Positions 36,600 to 51,353 of a DNA stretch of 64,000 nucleotides are shown piece after piece (position 1 is the stretch's first letter; each line of letters starts with the position of its first letter). The stretch covers positions 62,001 to 126,000 of the forward strand of contig CAWVQA010000057.1 in NCBI GenBank assembly GCA_963932145.1, in the 5' to 3' direction. A program made the translations under genes and the position numbers. Under the pieces are notes generated by a model, which worked only from the letters and a program-made list of their open reading frames with translations, ran no database searches and had not been told where the DNA came from. This DNA comes from Acanthosepion lycidas. Taxonomy: Eukaryota > Mollusca > Cephalopoda > Sepiida > Sepiidae.

Positions 36600-38985
36600 G
36601 AAAAAGTAGTGAAAAAAGCTAGATTTTGCATGTAAATCGCTATGTAATTAAAAGTTGTGTAAAACATAAAATCTTAAATATAACTTTGTCAAAACTACTG
36701 AAACTAGTTAAAATCAATAAGTTTTGATTGATTTCATATCGATTTTCAATAATTTCATTGTTTTTCTAATGTTTTGAAAGAGTTATTGATATTTACAATC
36801 TAGCGTTAAAAAGTAGTGAAAAAAGGTAGATTTTGCATGTAAATCGCTATGTAATTAAAAGTTGTGTAAAACATAAAATCTTAAATATAACTTTGTCAAA
36901 ACTTCTGAAACTAGTTAAAATCAATAAGTTTTGATTGATTTCATATCGATTTTCAATGATTTCATTGTTTTTCTAATGTTTTGAAACAGTTATTGATGTT
37001 TACAAACTAGCGTTAAAAAGTAGTCAAAACAGCTCGATTTCGCATGTAAATCGCTATGTAATTAAAAGTTGTGTAAAACATAAAATCTTAAATATAACTT
37101 TGTCAAAACTTCTGAAACTAGTTAAAATCAATAAGTTTTGATTGATTTCATATCGATTTTCAATAATTTCATTGTTTTTCTAATGTTTTCAAAGTGTTAT
37201 TGATATTTACAAACTATCGTTGAAAAAGTAGTGAAAAAAGCTAGATTTTGCATGTAAATCGCTATGTAATTAAAAGTTGTGTAAAACATAAAATCTTAAA
37301 TAAAACTTTGTCAAAACTACTGAAACTAGTTAAAATCAATAAGCTTTGATAGATTTCATATTGATTTTTAATAATTTCATTGTTTTTCTAATGTTTTCAA
37401 AGAGTTATTGATATTTACAAACTAGCGTTAAAAAGTAGTCAAAACAGCTAGATTTTGCATGTAAATCGCTATGTAATTAAAAGTTGTGTAAAACCTAAAA
37501 TCTTAAATATAACTTTTTCAAAACTTCTGAAACTAGTTAAAATCAATAAGTTTTGATTGATTTCATATCGATTTTCAATAATTTCATTGTTTTTCTAATG
37601 TTTTCAAAGAGTTATTGATATTTACAAACTAGCGTTGAAAAAGTAGTGAAAAAAGCTAGATTTTGCATATAAATCGCTATGTAATTAAAAGTTGTGTAAA
37701 ACATGAAATCTTAAATAAAACTTTGTCAAACCTACTGAAACTAGTTAAAATTAATAAGCTTTGAAAGATTTCATATTGATTTTTAATAATTTCATTGTTT
37801 TTCTAATGTTTTCAAAGAGTTATTGATATTTACAAACTAGCGTTAAAAAGTAGTCAAAACAGCTCGATTTTGCATGTAAATCGCTATGCAATTAAAAGTT
37901 GTGTAAAACATAAAATCTTAAATATAACTTTGTCAAAACTTCTGAAACTAGTTAAAATCAATAAGTTTTGATTGATTTCATATCGATTTTCAATAATTTC
38001 ATTGTTTTTCTAATGTTTTCAAAGAGTTATTGATATTTACAAACTAGCGTTGAAAAAGTAGTGAAAAAAGCTAGATTTTGCATGTAAATCGCTATGTAAT
38101 TAAAAGTTGTGTAAAACATAAAATCTTAAATATAACTTTGTCAAAACTACTGAAACTAGTTAAAATCAATAAGTTTTGATTGATTTCATATCGATTTTCA
38201 ATAATTTCATTGTTTATCTAATGTTTTCAAAGAGTTATTGATATTTACAAACTAGCGTTGAAAAAGTAGTCAAAACAGCTCGATTTCGCATGTAAATCGC
38301 TATGTAATTAAAAGTTGTGTAAAACATAAAATCTTAAATATAACTTTGTCAAAACTTCTGAAACTAGTTAAAATCAATAAGTTTTGATTGATTTCATATC
38401 GATTTTAAATAATTTCATTGTTTTTCTAATGTTTTGAAACAGTTATTGATGTTTACAAACTAGCGTTAAAAAGTAGTCAAAACAGCTCGATTTCGCATGT
38501 AAATCGCTATGTAATTAAAAGTTGTGTAAAACATAAAATCTTAAATATAACTTTGTCAAAACTTCTGAAACTAGTTAAAATCAATAAGTTTTGATTGATT
38601 TCATATCGATTTTCAATAATTTCATTGTTTTTCTAATGTTTTGAAACAGTTATTGATGTTTACAAACTAGCGTTAAAAAGTAGTCAAAACAGCTCGATTT
38701 CGCATGTAAATCGCTATGTAATTAAAAGTTGTGTAAAACATAAAATCTTAAATATAACTTTGTCAAAACTTCTGAAACTAGTTAAAATCAATAAGTTTTG
38801 ATTGATTTCATATCGATTTTCAATAATTTCATTGTTTTTCTAATGTTTTCAAAGTGTTATTGATATTTACAAACTATCGTTGAAAAAGTAGTGAAAAAAG
38901 CTACATTTTGCATGTAAATCGCTATGTAATTAAAAGTTGTGTAAAACATAAAATCTTAAATAAAACTTTGTCAAAACTACTGAAA
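36600..38985. repeat. Segmental duplication, copy 1 of 2 (offset 16 monomers, 3317 bp; copy 2 at 39917-42302)
   Basis: About 11.5 units recur at an offset of 3317 bp. Shared markers are AAAGGTAGATTTTG (36824 and 40141), AAACCTAAAATC (37491 and 40808) and GATTTTAAATAATTTC (38401 and 41718). The copies differ by a few private changes, for example GCTACATTTTGC near 38903 in copy 1 only. Copy 2 ends at a mosaic unit near 42300. Related units with ACTTTTTCAAAAC and ACATGAAATC also occur at 29631 and 31291 (8 monomers apart), and again 30 monomers on at 37515. Confidence 0.83.
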
Positions 38986-41900
38986 CTAGTTAAAATCAAT
39001 AAGCTTTGATAGATTTCATATTGATTTTTAATAATTTCATTGTTTTTCTAATGTTTTCAAAGAGTTATTGATATTTACAAACTAGCGTTAAAAAGTAGTC
39101 AAAACAGCTAGATTTTGCATGTAAATCGCTATGCAATTAAAAGTTGTGTAAAACATAAAATCTTAAATATAACTTTGTCAAAACTTCTGAAACTAGTTAA
39201 AATCAATAAGTTTTGATTGATTTCATATCGATTTTCAATAATTTCATTGTTTTTCTAATGTTTTCAAAGAGTTATTGATATTTACAAACTAGCGTTGAAA
39301 AAGTAGTGAAAAAAGCTAGATTTTGCATGTAAATCGCTATGTAATTAAAAGTTGTGTAAAACATAAAATCTTAAATATAACTTTGTCAAAACTACTGAAA
39401 CTAGTTAAATCAATAAGTTTTGATTGATTTCATATCGATTTTCAATAATTTCATTGTTTTTGTAATGTTTTGAAACAGTTATTGATATTTACAATCTAGC
39501 GTTAAAAAGTAGTGAAAAAAGCTAGATTTTGCATGTAAATCGCTATGTAATTAAAAGTTGTGTAAAACATAAAATCTTAAATATAACTTTGTCAAAACTT
39601 CTGAAACTAGTTAAAATCAATAAGTTTTGATTGATTTCATATCGATTTTCAATAATTTCATTGTTTTTCTAATGTTTCAAACAGTTATTGATATTTACAA
39701 TCTAGCGTTAAAAAGTAGTGAAAAAAGCTAGATTTTGCATGTAAATCGCTATGTAATTAAAAGTTGTGTAAAACATAAAATCTTAATTATAACTTTGTCA
39801 AAACTTCTGAAACTAGTTAAAATCAATAAGTTTTGATTGATTTCATATCGATTTTCAATAATTTCATTGTTTTTCTAATGTTTTCAAACAGTTATTGATA
39901 TTTACAAACTAGCGTTGAAAAAGTAGTGAAAAAAGCTAGATTTTGCATGTAAATCGCTATGTAATTAAAAGTTGTGTAAAACATAAAATCTTAAATATAA
40001 CTTTGTCAAAACTACTGAAACTAGTTAAAATCAATAAGTTTTGATTGATTTCATATCGATTTTCAATAATTTCATTGTTTTTCTAATGTTTTGAAAGAGT
40101 TATTGATATTTACAATCTAGCGTTAAAAAGTAGTGAAAAAAGGTAGATTTTGCATGTAAATCGCTATGTAATTAAAAGTTGTGTAAAACATAAAATCTTA
40201 AATATAACTTTGTCAAAACTTCTGAAACTAGTTAAAATCAATAAGTTTTGATTGATTTCATATCGATTTTCAATGATTTCATTGTTTTTCTAATGTTTTG
40301 AAACAGTTATTGATGTTTACAAACTAGCGTTAAAAAGTAGTCAAAACAGCTCGATTTCGCATGTAAATCGCTATGTAATTAAAAGTTGTGTAAAACATAA
40401 AATCTTAAATATAACTTTGTCAAAACTTCTGAAACTAGTTAAAATCAATAAGTTTTGATTGATTTCATATCGATTTTCAATAATTTCATTGTTTTTCTAA
40501 TGTTTTCAAAGTGTTATTGATATTTACAAACTATCGTTGAAAAAGTAGTGAAAAAAGCTAGATTTTGCATGTAAATCGCTATGTAATTAAAAGTTGTGTA
40601 AAACATAAAATCTTAAATAAAACTTTGTCAAAACTACTGAAACTAGTTAAAATCAATAAGCTTTGATAGATTTCATATTGATTTTTAATAATTTCATTGT
40701 TTTTCTAATGTTTTCAAAGAGTTATTGATATTTACAAACTAGCGTTAAAAAGTAGTCAAAACAGCTAGATTTTGCATGTAAATCGCTATGTAATTAAAAG
40801 TTGTGTAAAACCTAAAATCTTAAATATAACTTTTTCAAAACTTCTGAAACTAGTTAAAATCAATAAGTTTTGATTGATTTCATATCGATTTTCAATAATT
40901 TCATTGTTTTTCTAATGTTTTCAAAGAGTTATTGATATTTACAAACTAGCGTTGAAAAAGTAGTGAAAAAAGCTAGATTTTGCATATAAATCGCTATGTA
41001 ATTAAAAGTTGTGTAAAACATGAAATCTTAAATAAAACTTTGTCAAACCTACTGAAACTAGTTAAAATTAATAAGCTTTGAAAGATTTCATATTGATTTT
41101 TAATAATTTCATTGTTTTTCTAATGTTTTCAAAGAGTTATTGATATTTACAAACTAGCGTTAAAAAGTAGTCAAAACAGCTCGATTTTGCATGTAAATCG
41201 CTATGCAATTAAAAGTTGTGTAAAACATAAAATCTTAAATATAACTTTGTCAAAACTTCTGAAACTAGTTAAAATCAATAAGTTTTGATTGATTTCATAT
41301 CGATTTTCAATAATTTCATTGTTTTTCTAATGTTTTCAAAGAGTTATTGATATTTACAAACTAGCGTTGAAAAAGTAGTGAAAAAAGCTAGATTTTGCAT
41401 GTAAATCGCTATGTAATTAAAAGTTGTGTAAAACATAAAATCTTAAATATAACTTTGTCAAAACTACTGAAACTAGTTAAAATCAATAAGTTTTGATTGA
41501 TTTCATATCGATTTTCAATAATTTCATTGTTTATCTAATGTTTTCAAAGAGTTATTGATATTTACAAACTAGCGTTGAAAAAGTAGTCAAAACAGCTCGA
41601 TTTCGCATGTAAATCGCTATGTAATTAAAAGTTGTGTAAAACATAAAATCTTAAATATAACTTTGTCAAAACTTCTGAAACTAGTTAAAATCCATAAGTT
41701 TTGATTGATTTCATATCGATTTTAAATAATTTCATTGTTTTTCTAATGTTTTGAAACAGTTATTGATGTTTACAAACTAGCGTTAAAAAGTAGTCAAAAC
41801 AGCTCGATTTCGCATGTAAATCGCTATGTAATTAAAAGTTGTGTAAAACATAAAATCTTAAATATAACTTTGTCAAAACTTCTGAAACTAGTTAAAATCA

Positions 41901-44900
41901 ATAAGTTTTGATTGATTTCATATCGATTTTCAATAATTTCATTGTTTTTCTAATGTTTTGAAACAGTTATTGATGTTTACAAACTAGCGTTAAAAAGTAG
42001 TCAAAACAGCTCGATTTCGCATGTAAATCGCTATGTAATTAAAAGTTGTGTAAAACATAAAATCTTAAATATAACTTTGTCAAAACTTCTGAAACTAGTT
42101 AAAATCAATAAGTTTTGATTGATTTCATATCGATTTTCAATAATTTCATTGTTTTTCTAATGTTTTCAAAGTGTTATTGATATTTACAAACTATCGTTGA
42201 AAAAGTAGTGAAAAAAGCTAGATTTTGCATGTAAATCGCTATGTAATTAAAAGTTGTGTAAAACATAAAATCTTAAATAAAACTTTGTCAAAACTACTGA
42301 AACTAGTTAAATCAATAAGTTTTGATTGATTTCATATCGATTTTCAATAATTTCATTGTTTTTGTAATGTTTTCAAAGAGTTATTGATATTTACAAACTA
42401 GCGTTAAAAAGTAGTCAAAACAGCTAGATTTTGCATGTAAATCGCTATGTAATTAAAAGTTGTGTAAAACATAAAATCTTAAATATAACTTTGTCAAAAC
42501 TTCTGAAACTAGTTAAAATCAATAAGTTTTGATTGATTTCATATCGATTTTCAATAATTTCATTGTTTTTCTAATGTTTCAAACAGTTATTGATATTTAC
42601 AATCTAGCGTTAAAAAGTAGTGAAAAAAGCTAGATTTTGCATGTAAATCGCTATGTAATTAAAAGTTGTGTAAAACATAAAATCTTAATTATAACTTTGT
42701 CAAAACTTCTGAAACTAGTTAAAATCAATAAGTTTTGATTGATTTCATATCGATTTTCAATAATTTCATTGTTTTTCTAATGTTTTCAAACAGTTATTGA
42801 TATTTACAAACTAGCGTTGAAAAAGTAGTGAAAAAAGCTAGATTTTGCATGTAAATCGCTATGTAATTAAAAGTTGTGTAAAACATAAAATCTTAAATAT
42901 AACTTTGTCAAAACTACTGAAACTAGTTAAAATCAATAAGTTTTGATTGATTTCATATCGATTTTCAATAATTTCATTGTTTTTCTAATGTTTTGAAAGA
43001 GTTATTGATATTTACAATCTAGCGTTAAAAAGTAGTGAAAAAAGGTAGATTTTGCATGTAAATCGCTATGTAATTAAAAGTTGTGTAAAACATAAAATCT
43101 TAAATATAACTTTGTCAAAACTTCTGAAACTAGTTAAAATCAATAAGTTTTGATTGATTTCATATCGATTTTCAATAATTTCATTGTTTTTGTAATGTTT
43201 TGAAACAGTTATTGATATTTACAATCTAGCGTTAAAAAGTAGTGAAAAAAGCTAGATTTTGCATGTAAATCGCTATGTAATTAAAAGTTGTGTAAAACAT
43301 AAAATCTTAATTATAACTTTGTCAAAACTTCTGAAACTAGTTAAAATCAATAAGTTTTGATTGATTTCATATCGATTTTCAATAATTTCATTGTTTTTCT
43401 AATGTTTTCAAAGAGTTATTGATATTTACAAACTAGCGTTGAAAAAGTAGTGAAAAAAGCTAGATTTTGCATATAAATCGCTATGTAATTAAAAGTTGTG
43501 TAAAACATAAAATCTTAAATAAAACTTTGTCAAACCTACTGAAACTAGTTAAAATCAATAAGCTTTGATAGATTTCATATTGATTTTTAATAATTTCATT
43601 GTTTTTCTAATGTTTTCAAAGAATTATTGATATTTACAAACTAGCGTTAAAAAGTAGTCAAAACAGCTAGATTTTGCATGTAAATCGCTATGTAATTAAA
43701 AGTTGTGTAAAACATAAAATCTTAAATATAACTTTGTCAAAACTTCTGAAACTAGTTAAAATCAATAAGTTTTGATTGATTTCATATCGATTTTCAATAA
43801 TTTCATTGTTTTTCTAATGTTTTCAAAGAGTTATTGATATTTACAAACTAGCGTTGAAAAAGTAGTCAAAACAGCTAGATTTTGCATGTAAATCGCTATG
43901 TAATTAAAAGTTGTGTAAAACATAAAATCTTAAATATAACTTTGTTAAAACTTCTGAAACTAGTTAAAATCAATAAGTTTTGATTGATTTCATATCGATT
44001 TTCAATAATTTCATTGTTTTTCTAATGTTTTCAAAGAGTTATTGATATTTACAAACTAGCGTTGAAAAAGTAGTGAAAAAAGCTAGATTTTGCATGTAAA
44101 TCGCTATGTAATTAAAAGTTGTGTAAAACATAAAATCTTAAATATAACTTTGTCAAAACTACTGAAACTAGTTAAAATCAATAAGTTTTGATTGATTTCA
44201 TATCGATTTTCAATAATTTCATTGTTTTTCTAATGTTTTGAAAGAGTTATTTATATTTACAATCTAGCGTTAAAAAGTAGTGAAAAAAGGTAGATTTTGC
44301 ATGTAAATCGCTATGTAATTAAAAGTTGTGTAAAACATAAAATCTTAAATATAACTTTGTCAAAACTTCTGAAACTAGTTAAAATCAATAAGTTTTGATT
44401 GATTTCATATCGATTTTCAATAATTTCATTGTTTTTCTAATGTTTCAAACAGTTATTGATATTTACAATCTAGCGTTAAAAAGTAGTGAAAAAAGCTAGA
44501 TTTTGCATGTAAATCGCTATGTAATTAAAAGTTGTGTAAAACATAAAATCTTAATTATAACTTTGTCAAAACTTCTGAAACTAGTTAAAATCAATAAGTT
44601 TTGATTGATTTCATATCGATTTTCAATAATTTCATTGTTTTTCTAATGTTTTCAAACAGTTATTGATATTTACAAACTAGCGTTGAAAAAGTAGTGAAAA
44701 AAGCTAGATTTTGCATGTAAATCGCTATGTAATTAAAAGTTGTGTAAAGCATAAAATCTTAAATAAAACTTTGTCAAAACTACTGAAACTAGTTAAAATT
44801 AATAAGCTTTGATAGATTTCATATTGATTTTTAATAATTTCATTGTTTTTCTAATGTTTTCAAAGAGTTATTGATATTTACAAACTAGCGTTGAAAAAGT

Positions 44901-47900
44901 AGTGAAAAAAGCTAGATTTTGCATGTAAATCGCTATGTAATTAAAAGTTGTGTAAAACATAAAATCTTAAATATAACTTTGTCAAAACTACTGAAACTAG
45001 TTAAAATCAATAAGTTTTGATTGATTTCATATCGATTTTCAATAATTTCATTGTTTTTCTAATGTTTTGAAAGAGTTATTGATATTTACAATCTAGCGTT
45101 AAAAAGTAGTGAAAAAAGGTAGATTTTGCATGTAAATCGCTATGTAATTAAAAGTTGTGTAAAACATAAAATCTTAAATATAACTTTGTCAAAACTTCTG
45201 AAACTAGTTAAAATCAATAAGTTTTGATTGATTTCATATCGATTTTCAATAATTTCATTGTTTTTCTAATGTTTCAAACAGTTATTGATATTTACAATCT
45301 AGCGTTAAAAAGTAGTGAAAAAAGCTAGATTTTGCATGTAAATCGCTATGTAATTAAAAGTTGTGTAAAACATAAAATCTTAATTATAACTTTGTCAAAA
45401 CTTCTGAAACTAGTTAAAATCAATAAGTTTTGATTGATTTCATATCGATTTTCAATAATTTCATTGTTTTTCTAATGTTTTCAAAGAGTTATTGATATTT
45501 ACAAACTAGCGTTGAAAAAGTAGTGAAAAAAGCTAGATTTTGCATGTAAATCGCTATGTAATTAAAAGTTGTGTAAAACATAAAATCTTAAATATAACTT
45601 TGTCAAAACTACTGAAACTAGTTAAAATCAATAAGTTTTGATTGATTTCATATCGATTTTCAATAATTTCATTGTTTTTGTAATGTTTTGAAACAGTTAT
45701 TGATATTTACAATCTAGCGTTAAAAAGTAGTGAAAAAAGCTAGATTTTGCATGTAAATCGCTATGTAATTAAAAGTTGTGTAAAACATAAAATCTTAAAT
45801 ATAACTTTGTCAAAACTTCTGAAACTAGTTAAAATCAATAAGTTTTGATTGATTTCATATCGATTTTCAATAATTTCATTGTTTTTCTAATGTTTTCAAA
45901 GAGTTATTGATATTTACAAACTAGCGTTGAAAAAGTAGTGAAAAAAGCTAGATTTTGCATGTAAATCGCTATGTAATTAAAAGTTGTGTAAAACATAAAA
46001 TCTTAAATATAACTTTGTCAAAACTACTGAAACTAGTTAAAATCAATAAGTTTTGATTGATTTCATATCGATTTTCAATAATTTCATTGTTTATCTAATG
46101 TTTTCAAAGAGTTATTGATATTTACAAACTAGCGTTGAAAAAGTAGTCAAAACAGCTAGATTTTGCATGTAAATCGCTATGTAATTATAAGTTGTGTAAA
46201 ACATAAAATCTTAAATATAACTTTGTTAAAACTTCTGAAACTAGTTAAAATCAATAAGTTTTGATTGATTTCATATCGATTTTCAATAATTTCATTGTTT
46301 TTCTAATGTTTTCAAAGAGTTATTGATATTTACAAACTAGCGTTGAAAAAGTAGTGAAAAAAGCTAGATTTTGCATGTAAATCGCTATGTAATTAAAAGT
46401 TGTGTAAAACATAAAATCTTAAATAAAACTTTGTCAAAACTGCTGAAACTAGTTAAAATCAATAAGCTTTGATAGATTTCATATTGATTTTTAATAATTT
46501 CATTGTTTTTCTAATGTTTTCAAAGAGTTATTGATATTTACAAACTAGCGTTAAAAAGTAGTCAAAACAGCTAGATTTTGCATGTAAATCGCTATGTAAT
46601 TAAAAGTTGTGTAAAACATAAAATCTTAAATATAACTTTGTCAAAACTTCTGAAACTAGTTAAAATCAATAAGTTTTGATTGATTTCATATCGATTTTCA
46701 ATAATTTCATTGTTTTTCTAATGTTTTCAAAGAGTTATTGATATTTACAAACTAGCGTTGAAAAAGTAGTGAAAAAAGCTAGATTTTGCATGTAAATCGC
46801 TATGTAATTAAAAGTTGTGTAAAACATAAAATCTTAAATATAACTTTGTCAAAACTACTGAAACTAGTTAAAATCAATAAGTTTTGATTGATTTCATATC
46901 GATTTTCAATAATTTCATTGTTTATCTAATGTTTTCAAAGAGTTATTGATATTTACAAACTAGCGTTGAAAAAGTAGTCAAAACAGCTAGATTTTGCATG
47001 TAAATCGCTATGTAATTAAAAGTTGTGTAAAACATAAAATCTTAAATATAACTTTGTCAAAACTTCTGAAACTAGTTAAAATCAATATGTTTTGATAGAT
47101 TTCATATCGATTTTCAATAATTTCATTGTTTTTCTAATGTTTTCAAAGAGTTATTGATATTTACAAACTAGCGTTGAAAAAGTAGTGAAAAAAGCTAGAT
47201 TTTGCATGAAATCGCTATGTAATTAAAAGTTGTGTAAAACATAAAATCTTAAATAAAACTTTGTCAAAACTGCTGAAACTAGTTAAAATCAATAAGCTTT
47301 GATAGATTTCATATTGATTTTTAATAATTTCATTGTTTTTCTAATGTTTTCAAAGAGTTATTGATATTTACAAACTAGCGTTAAAAAGTAGTCAAAACAG
47401 CTAGATTTTGCATGTAAATCGCTGTGTAATTAAAAGTTGTGTAAAACATAAAATCTTAAATATAACTTTGTCAAAACTTCTGAAACTAGTTAAAATCAAT
47501 AAGTTTTGATTGATTTCATATCGATTTTCAATAATTTCATTGTTTTTCTAATGTTTTCAAAGAGTTATTGATATTTACAAACTAGCGTTGAAAAAGTAGT
47601 GAAAAAAGCTTGATTTTGCATGTAAATCGCTATGTAATTAAAAGTTGTGTAAAACACAAAATCTTAAATATAACTTTGTCAAAACTACTGAAACTAGTTA
47701 AAATCAATAAGTTTTGATTGATTTCATATCGATTTTCAATAATTTCATTGTTTATCTAATGTTTTCAAAGAGTTATTGATATTTACAAACTAGCGTTGAA
47801 AAAGTAGTGAAAAAAGCTAGATTTTGCATGTAAATCGCTATGTAATTAAAAGTTGTGTAAAACATAAAATCTTAAATAAAACTTTGTCAAAACTACTGAA

Positions 47901-48239
47901 ACTAGTTAAAATCAATAAGCTTTGATAGATTTCATATTGATTTTTAATAATTTCATTGTTTTTCTAATGTTTTCAAAGAGTTATTGATATTTACAAACTA
48001 GCCTTAAAAAGTAGTCAAAACAGCTAGATTTTGCATGTAAATCGCTATGTAATTAAAAGTTGTGTAAAACATAAAATCTTAAATATAACTTTGTCAAAAC
48101 TTCTGAAACTAGTTAAAATCAATAAGTTTTGATTGATTTCATATCGATTTTCAATAATTTCATTGTTTTTCTAATGTTTTCAAAGAGTTATTGATATTTA
48201 CAAACTAGCGTTGAAAAAGTAGTGAAAAAAGCTAGATTT

Positions 48240-51141
48240 TGCATGTAAATCGATATGTAATTAAAAGTTGTGTAAAACATAAAATCTTAAATATAACTTT
48301 GTCAAAACTACTGAAACTAGTTAAAATCAATAAGTTTTGATTGATTTCATATCGATTTTCAATAATTTCATTGTTTTTGTAATGTTTTGAAACAGTTATT
48401 GATATTTACAATCTAGCGTTAAAAAGTAGTGAAAAAAGCTAGATTTTGCATGTAAATCGCTATGTAATTAAAAGTTGTGTAAAACATAAAATCTTAATTA
48501 TAACTTTGTCAAAACTTCTGAAACTAGTTAAAATCAATAAGTTTTGATTGATTTCATATCGATTTTCAATAATTTCATTGTTTTTCTAATGTTTTCAAAG
48601 AGTTATTGATATTTACAAACGAGCGTTGAAAAAGAAGTGAAAAAAGCTAGATTTTGCATGTAAATCGCTATGTAATTAAAAGTTGTGTAAAGCATAAAAT
48701 CTTAAATAAAACTTTGTCAAAACTACTGAAACTATTTAAAATCAATAAGGTTTGATAGATTTCATATTGATTTTTAATAATTTCATTGTTTTTCTAATGT
48801 TTTCAAAGAGTTATTGATATTTACAAACTAGCGTTAAAAAGTAGTCAAAACAGCTAGATTTTGCATGTAAATCGCTATGTAATTAAAAGTTGTGTAAAAC
48901 ATAAAATCTTAAATATAACTTTGTCAAAACTTCTGAAACTAGTTAAAATCAATAAGTTTTGATTGATTTCATATCGATTTTCAATAATTTCATTGTTTTT
49001 CTAATGTTTTGAAACAGTTATTGATGTTTACAAACTAGCGTTAAAAAGTAGTCAAAACAGCTCCATTTCGCATGTAAATCGCTATGTAATTAAAAGTTGT
49101 GTAAAACATAAAATCTTAAATATAACTTTGTCAAAACTTCTGAAACTAGTTAAAATCAATAAGTTTTGATTGATTTCATATCGATTTTCAATAATTTCAT
49201 TGTTTTTCTAATGTTTTGAAACAGTTATTGATGTTTACAAACTAGCGTTAAAAAGTAGTCAAAACAGCTCGATTTCGCATGTAAATCGCTATGTAATTAA
49301 AAGTTGTGTAAAACATAAAATCTTAAATAAAACTTTGTCAAAACTACTGAAACTAGTTAAAATCAATAAGCTTTGATAGATTTCATATTGATTTTTAATA
49401 ATTTCATTGTTTTTCTAATGTTTTCAAAGAGTTATTGATATTTACAAACTAGCGTTAAAAAGTAGTCAAAACAGCTTGATTTTGCATGGAAATCGCTATG
49501 TAATTAAAAGTTGTGTAAAACATAAAATCTTAAATATAACTTTGTCAAAACTTCTGAAACTAGTTAAAATCAATAAGTTTTGATTGATTTCATATCGATT
49601 TTCAATAATTTCATTGTTTTTCTAATGTTTTCAAAGAGTTATTGATATTTACAAACTAGCGTTTAAAAAGTAGTGAAAAAAGCTAGATTTTGCATGTAAA
49701 TCGATATGTAATTAAAAGTTGTGTAAAACATAAAATCTTAAATATAACTTTGTCAAAACTACTGAAACTAGTTAAAATCAATAAGTTTTGATTGATTTCA
49801 TATCGATTTTCAATAATTTCATTGTTTTTGTAATGTTTTGAAACAGTTATTGATATTTACAATCTAGCGTTAAAAAGTAGTGAAAAAAGCTAGATTTTGC
49901 ATGTAAATCGCTATGTAATTAAAAGTTGTGTAAAACATAAAATCTTAATTATAACTTTGTCAAAACTTCTGAAACTAGTTAAAATCAATAAGTTTTGATT
50001 GATTTCATATCGATTTTCAATAATTTCATTGTTTTTCTAATGTTTTCAAAGAGTTATTGATATTTACAAACTAGCGTTGAAAAAGAAGTGAAAAAAGCTA
50101 GATTTTGCATGTAAATCGCTATGTAATTAAAAGTTGTGTAAAGCATAAAATCTTAAATAAAACTTTGTCAAAACTACTGAAACTATTTAAAATCAATAAG
50201 GTTTGATAGATTTCATATTGATTTTTAATAATTTCATTGTTTTTCTAATGTTTTCAAAGAGTTATTGATATTTACAAACTAGCGTTAAAAAGTAGTCAAA
50301 ACAGCTAGATTTTGCATGTAAATCGCTATGTAATTAAAAGTTGTGTAAAACATAAAATCTTAAATATAACTTTGTCAAAACTTCTGAAACTAGTTAAAAT
50401 CAATAAGTTTTGATTGATTTCATATCGATTTTCAATAATTTCATTGTTTTTCTAATGTTTTGAAACAGTTATTGATGTTTACAAACTAGCGTTAAAAAGT
50501 AGTCAAAACAGCTCCATTTCGCATGTAAATCGCTATGTAATTAAAAGTTGTGTAAAACATAAAATCTTAAATATAACTTTGTCAAAACTTCTGAAACTAG
50601 TTAAAATCAATAAGTTTTGATTGATTTCATATCGATTTTCAATAATTTCATTGTTTTTCTAATGTTTTGAAACAGTTATTGATGTTTACAAACTAGCGTT
50701 AAAAAGTAGTCAAAACAGCTCGATTTCGCATGTAAATCGCTATGTAATTAAAAGTTGTGTAAAACATAAAATCTTAAATAAAACTTTGTCAAAACTACTG
50801 AAACTAGTTAAAATCAATAAGCTTTGATAGATTTCATATTGATTTTTAATAATTTCATTGTTTTTCTAATGTTTTCAAAGAGTTATTGATATTTACAAAC
50901 TAGCGTTAAAAAGTAGTCAAAACAGCTTGATTTTGCATGTAAATCGCTATGTAATTAAAAGTTGTGTAAAACATAAAATCTTAAATATAACTTTGTCAAA
51001 ACTTCTGAAACTAGTTAAAATCAATAAGTTTTGATTGATTTCATATCGATTTTCAATAATTTCATTGTTTTTCTAATGTTTTCAAAGAGTTATTGATATT
51101 TACAAACTAGCGTTGAAAAAGTAGTGAAAAAAGCTAGATTT
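48240..51141. repeat. Clean tandem duplication of a 7-monomer block (period 1451 bp)
   Basis: Copies 48240-49690 and 49691-51141 are directly adjacent. Markers 1451 bp apart are CGATATGTAATT (48251 and 49702), AATAAGGTTTGATAG (GG at 48750 and 50201), CAGCTCCATTTCG (CTCC at 49061 and 50512) and CAGCTTGATTTTGC (49471 and 50922). Few differences separate the copies, such as AACGAGCGTTG near 48620 and CATGGAAATCG near 49487 in copy 1. This suggests a recent duplication. Confidence 0.88.
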
Positions 51142-51353
51142 TGCATATAAATCGCTATGTAATTAAAAGTTGTGTAAAACATAAAATCTTAAATAAAACT
51201 TTGTCAAACCTACTGAAACTAGTTAAAATTAATAAGCTTTGATAGATTTCATATTGATTTTTAATAATTTCATTGTTTTTCTAATGTTTTCAAAGAGTTA
51301 TTGATATTTACAAACTAGCGTTAAAAAGTAGTCAAAACAGCTAGATTTTGCAT

